Assembly: GCA_965369325.1 (NCBI GenBank) | Contig: CBDUQI010000230.1 | Coordinates: 1 to 8,789, forward strand | DNA from: CBDUQI01 sp965369325 | GTDB lineage: Bacteria > Pseudomonadota > Gammaproteobacteria > Steroidobacterales > JBCBZW01 | Reading direction: 5' to 3' | DNA length: 8,789 nt | Part shown: piece after piece, positions 6,860-8,789 of the stretch | How the letters are laid out: each line of letters starts with the position of its first letter | Numbering within the stretch: position 1 is the first letter of the stretch | The notes under the pieces: generated by a model | What the model was told of the DNA's origin: nothing | What the model saw: the letters and a program-made list of their open reading frames with translations, nothing else | The model's database searches: none | Translations under genes and position numbers: made by a program

Positions 6860-6889
6860 ATCCTAACGTTGAGACCTTTACCGAGTAAA
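6860..6889 (-). promoter_or_regulatory. Candidate promoter of the effector-immunity unit
   Basis: On the - strand, TTTACT (6884-6889, 4 of 6 to the -35 consensus), an 18-nt spacer and TAGGAT (6860-6865, 4 of 6 to the -10) lie upstream of the effector. Initiation would fall near 6853, inside the GTG codon at 6854-6856, which supports translation from the ATG at 6826. A 9-bp direct repeat ctaacgttg (6828-6836 and 6863-6871, + strand spelling) brackets the region. The match is modest. Confidence 0.3.
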
Positions 6890-6978
6890 TTCGTATGAAA
6901 AGGACCTGTCACGCCGATGAGACTCCGTCCCGTTGGGTAGATTTATTACGTACGGCGATGACTCGCGGACACCGACGA

Positions 6979-7782
6979 TCAACAACTGGGCAATTCGGTA
7001 AGGTTGTTGGTGGTGGTGACGTCGCGCGCGGACTTGAGATGATGGTTGTTGGGCGGGCCGGAAACGACCAGTGGCGCAGGGCGGCCGTCGTCCGCCATCA
7101 CCAGGTACTGATAGGTATCGTCGTTTATCTGCTGTATGGCCTGATACTTTGAGACCTCACCCCACACCGCCTCATTGCACAATTTCGTCACCCTGCCCCG
7201 AGCGTCACGGCCAACGTGGGTGACCTCACGCTCGGTTTGTTCTTGCGGAATGTTCCAGGCGGCCCAACCCGCCCCCAGGACGAGCCCGGCGACGAGCGAG
7301 CCGACCACGAAACGAGGGCGGCGCTTGGTCGCGGGGGCGTGAGCCTGGTAAGTGGTGCGGGGACCAACGTGTGTAGGCACATCCGCACAAATGTCATCAC
7401 ACAGTTTTAGGAACGATTGTTTCGCCAGTTCGTCATCTGGCCAACCGATGAGATCGCGATACAGACGTGCGCCAAACGGTGCTGGCGGAGTAACATCTTC
7501 GATCCGTGCATGAAAGAACTTGTTCTGCTTACTCGCATCAGTCGCTTCATCGAAGACCCAATCGCTGCCGATTGAGGACGTACTCCACAGCACCAGAACA
7601 GCGCGACTGCATCCGATCTGATGCGCTATCGTATGAGACAAGTGTGCGCCATTGCGCATAGACTCGTCCCGCCACACATCAAACCCCTGAGCCCGAAAGG
7701 CTGACTCAAGTTTATCCACCACATGCTTATCAGCGCGCGAATAGCTGAGGAACAGGTCGTGGCTATAAGCGGGCTTATCCAT
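6979..7782 (-). CDS. TIR domain - transmembrane - DUF3892 protein
   Basis: The 267-residue protein has three parts. Residues ~8-130 are a bacterial TIR domain: DLFLSYSRADK (box 1), FDVWRDESMRNG, AVLVLWSTSS, and SDWVFDEA with Glu79 at the position of the catalytic glutamate of NAD-cleaving TIRs. Residues ~158-177 form one hydrophobic helix preceded by the basic run KRRPR (153-157), predicting the TIR domain on the cytoplasmic side. Residues ~185-267 match DUF3892 (THVGRDARGRVTKLC at the start, the closing NNLTELPSC), which would then lie in the periplasm. TIR proteins often act as NADases in phage defence or as toxins; which applies here is unknown. It starts 50 nt after the small secreted protein gene and probably shares its transcript. 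The Shine-Dalgarno is weak. The DUF3892 call is from its distinctive C-terminal pattern. Confidence 0.88.
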   Translation of the reverse strand: MDKPAYSHDLFLSYSRADKHVVDKLESAFRAQGFDVWRDESMRNGAHLSHTIAHQIGCSRAVLVLWSTSSIGSDWVFDEATDASKQNKFFHARIEDVTPPAPFGARLYRDLIGWPDDELAKQSFLKLCDDICADVPTHVGPRTTYQAHAPATKRRPRFVVGSLVAGLVLGAGWAAWNIPQEQTEREVTHVGRDARGRVTKLCNEAVWGEVSKYQAIQQINDDTYQYLVMADDGRPAPLVVSGPPNNHHLKSARDVTTTNNLTELPSC

Positions 7783-7832
7783 TCGATAGCTCGCGCATCA
7801 AACGCCGACCAGACGAGCAAGAAAACGAACCG

Positions 7833-8162
7833 CTAGCGGCCACGGTAGGCCCGCACCATAGAATCAGTGATGTCCTTGGAATAACACATCGGCGCATGCC
7901 CGCCCGGTCTGCTCCACGCACTGCGCTTACCGCACTTACTGCCGTTGCGGGCCCGGGAATACGGGCACGGGCAACTGCCTGAGTACTGCTGAACGGAGCG
8001 CGCGATTATTTTCTGACGTATTTCGGCGTCGGAGAGTTCGCTGTCGGCAAAGGACGTACTGGTTGCGAACGCCAGAATAACCAGCGCAGTCCCCAGCAAC
8101 CGCAATCCTCCGCTCACACGGCTTGATGCCTCTGACTGACCCGTAGTCAACTCTCCGCCCAC
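7833..8162 (-). CDS. Small secreted Cys-rich protein (CPCPY family)
   Basis: A small exported protein of up to 109 residues. A signal peptide is clear: a basic n-region, a hydrophobic core GTALVILAFATS, and likely cleavage after SFA at residue 39. The mature part (~70 residues) has a helical lead-in and then the conserved core SGSCPCPYSRARNGSKCGKR, SAWSRPGGHAPMCY and a closing ITDSMVRAYR. The four cysteines (64, 66, 77, 93) could form two disulfides in the periplasm. I recognise this core as a recurrent uncharacterised family but know no function for it. The start is uncertain: the furthest codon is a GTG at 8162 with a poor Shine-Dalgarno, and a GTG at 8117 (residue 16) would give a more typical signal peptide. 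It sits 50 nt upstream of the TIR gene on the same strand. Confidence 0.82.
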   Translation of the reverse strand: MGGELTTGQSEASSRVSGGLRLLGTALVILAFATSTSFADSELSDAEIRQKIIARSVQQYSGSCPCPYSRARNGSKCGKRSAWSRPGGHAPMCYSKDITDSMVRAYRGR

Positions 8163-8371
8163 ATGCTCACCGGTTAGTCAACCCTTAAATTGTTGAGTAC
8201 ACCTTAGATAGTGACGTTGAATCGGAAATTATCCCACTTGCTGTGAATGCGGCGTGCGTTCTGCCGGCACCGCCCTCGAACCCGGTGGTGACGTTAGCGC
8301 GACTGGCCAGTGCGAAAAACGGCGGGTACCTGCACTAGAACGCATATCACATCACAATATGGGAGATTCCA
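8163..8371. other. Divergent intergenic region
   Basis: This gap separates the leftward secreted-protein gene from the rightward membrane-protein gene and must hold both promoters. I see no convincing -35/-10 pair for either. It contains two copies of gtgacgtt (8212-8219 and 8288-8295), and the motif tagtcaac recurs at 8144-8151 and 8175-8182, flanking the secreted-protein start. These short repeats could be regulator sites or chance. Confidence 0.4.
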
Positions 8372-8647
8372 ATGTCACAAGTTACCCAGCCGAGCCAAAC
8401 CATCGTCGTCACCCCCACCAAGAGCATGGGCATCTCTCTCATTCTCACGTTTCTGTTTGGGCCACTGGGGATGCTGTACTCCACCGTCGGAGGTGGCCTT
8501 GTGATGATTGTTGTGTCCGTGATCCTGGCGTTTTTCACCCTGGGATTCTCCCTGCTCATCACGTGGCCCATCAGCATTCTGTGGGGTGCGATGGCCACAT
8601 CGGGGCACAACAAAATGCTGTTGGGCGCCGCGCGCGCAAACGGCTGA
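8372..8647 (+). CDS. Small integral membrane protein
   Basis: This 91-residue protein starts at an ATG with GGAG 6 nt upstream, a good Shine-Dalgarno. A short polar N-terminus (1-17, Thr/Gln/Ser-rich) is followed by hydrophobic segments at about 19-37 (LILTFLFGPLGMLY), 42-60 and possibly 61-75, so it is a two- or three-pass inner membrane protein. The FGPLG turn after the first helix and the closing W..I..GHN resemble a widespread family of small uncharacterised membrane proteins, loosely like TM2-type proteins. I cannot assign a function. It is divergent from the secreted-protein/TIR pair and stands alone on the + strand. A longer frame on the same strand (8254-8763) overlaps it but has no protein-like character. 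Confidence 0.82.
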   Translation: MSQVTQPSQTIVVTPTKSMGISLILTFLFGPLGMLYSTVGGGLVMIVVSVILAFFTLGFSLLITWPISILWGAMATSGHNKMLLGAARANG

Positions 8648-8652
8648 CAGAC

Positions 8653-8680
8653 GCGGGCGATCGCTTGGGCGATCGTCCGC
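8653..8680 (+). terminator. Stem-loop after the small membrane protein gene
   Basis: Arms 8653-8663 (gcgggcgatcg) and 8670-8680 (cgatcgtccgc) pair over 11 bp with one G-U pair and a 6-nt loop, 5 nt after the stop codon. No T-run follows, so it is either a Rho-dependent or 3'-end-protecting structure, or an imperfect terminator. The same bases also hold a direct repeat of gggcgatcg (8655-8663, 8667-8675). Confidence 0.5.
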
Positions 8681-8789
8681 TGCGTCCTGGATCAGGTGCC
8701 GAAGGGCCACCTGCATTTACGTGCCATCGAGCCACCGAAACAACTTTGCCCCGGTTTCGTTGATCCCGTTCCGTTGATAACGCCAGGCG

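Noticed and set aside
6895..6930. Possible terminator after the TIR gene (ggac/gtcc before tttt on the - strand)
   Set aside because: Only four paired bases with a long loop; not convincing as an intrinsic terminator.
6895..7152. Short + strand frame opposite the 3' end of the TIR gene
   Set aside because: Antisense to the conserved DUF3892 end; no supporting ribosome site or domain.
8212..8295. Two copies of gtgacgtt in the divergent gap
   Set aside because: Only 8 bp long with just two copies and different flanks; chance cannot be excluded, so not scored as a finding.
8254..8763. 169-codon + strand frame containing the small membrane protein gene
   Set aside because: It overlaps the membrane protein in another frame, has no good ribosome site, and encodes a low-complexity His/Arg/Pro-rich product.

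Overview
The window looks like a chromosomal accessory region of a Gram-negative proteobacterium. The clues are a type VI secretion (T6SS)-type effector with its immunity gene, proteobacterial-style tryptophan synthase genes with fairly high GC, and Sec-type and inner-membrane small proteins. The genus cannot be told from sequence alone; a gammaproteobacterium is a tentative guess.

Layout. (1) 1-662, + strand: the 3' part of an unrecognised gene, followed by a strong hairpin plus T-tract terminator (804-847) between it and the convergent trp operon. (2) 3677-869, - strand: a compact three-gene unit made of a GntR/HutC-type regulator (with UTRA domain), trpB and trpA. The first gap is 11 nt and trpB/trpA overlap by ATGA. 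A palindrome matching the HutC-type operator overlaps the candidate promoter of the regulator, so autoregulation and ligand control of trpBA are likely. No trpF is present, and TrpA has several altered active-site and interface residues. (3) 6826-3891, - strand: a large effector gene whose C-terminus is an Ntox15 DNase domain (HNPD = HxxD motif), followed 14 nt later by an immunity gene with GAD-like plus DUF1851 architecture. This is the Tde/Tdi type of T6SS DNase effector-immunity pair. No vgrG, PAAR, Hcp or adaptor gene is in the window, and base composition here is visibly more AT-rich than in the trp block. (4) 8162-6979, - strand: a small secreted Cys-rich protein followed by a TIR - transmembrane - DUF3892 protein, probably co-transcribed. 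(5) 8372-8647, + strand: a small two- to three-pass membrane protein with a good Shine-Dalgarno, followed by an 11-bp stem-loop.

The most interesting items are the TIR-TM-DUF3892 fusion next to a secreted CPCP-type protein, the orphan Ntox15 effector with an unfamiliar N-terminal half, and the HutC-controlled trpBA pair with a divergent TrpA. There are no tRNA or rRNA genes, CRISPR arrays, insertion sequences or att sites that I can support. No gene-free stretch exceeds about 210 bases.
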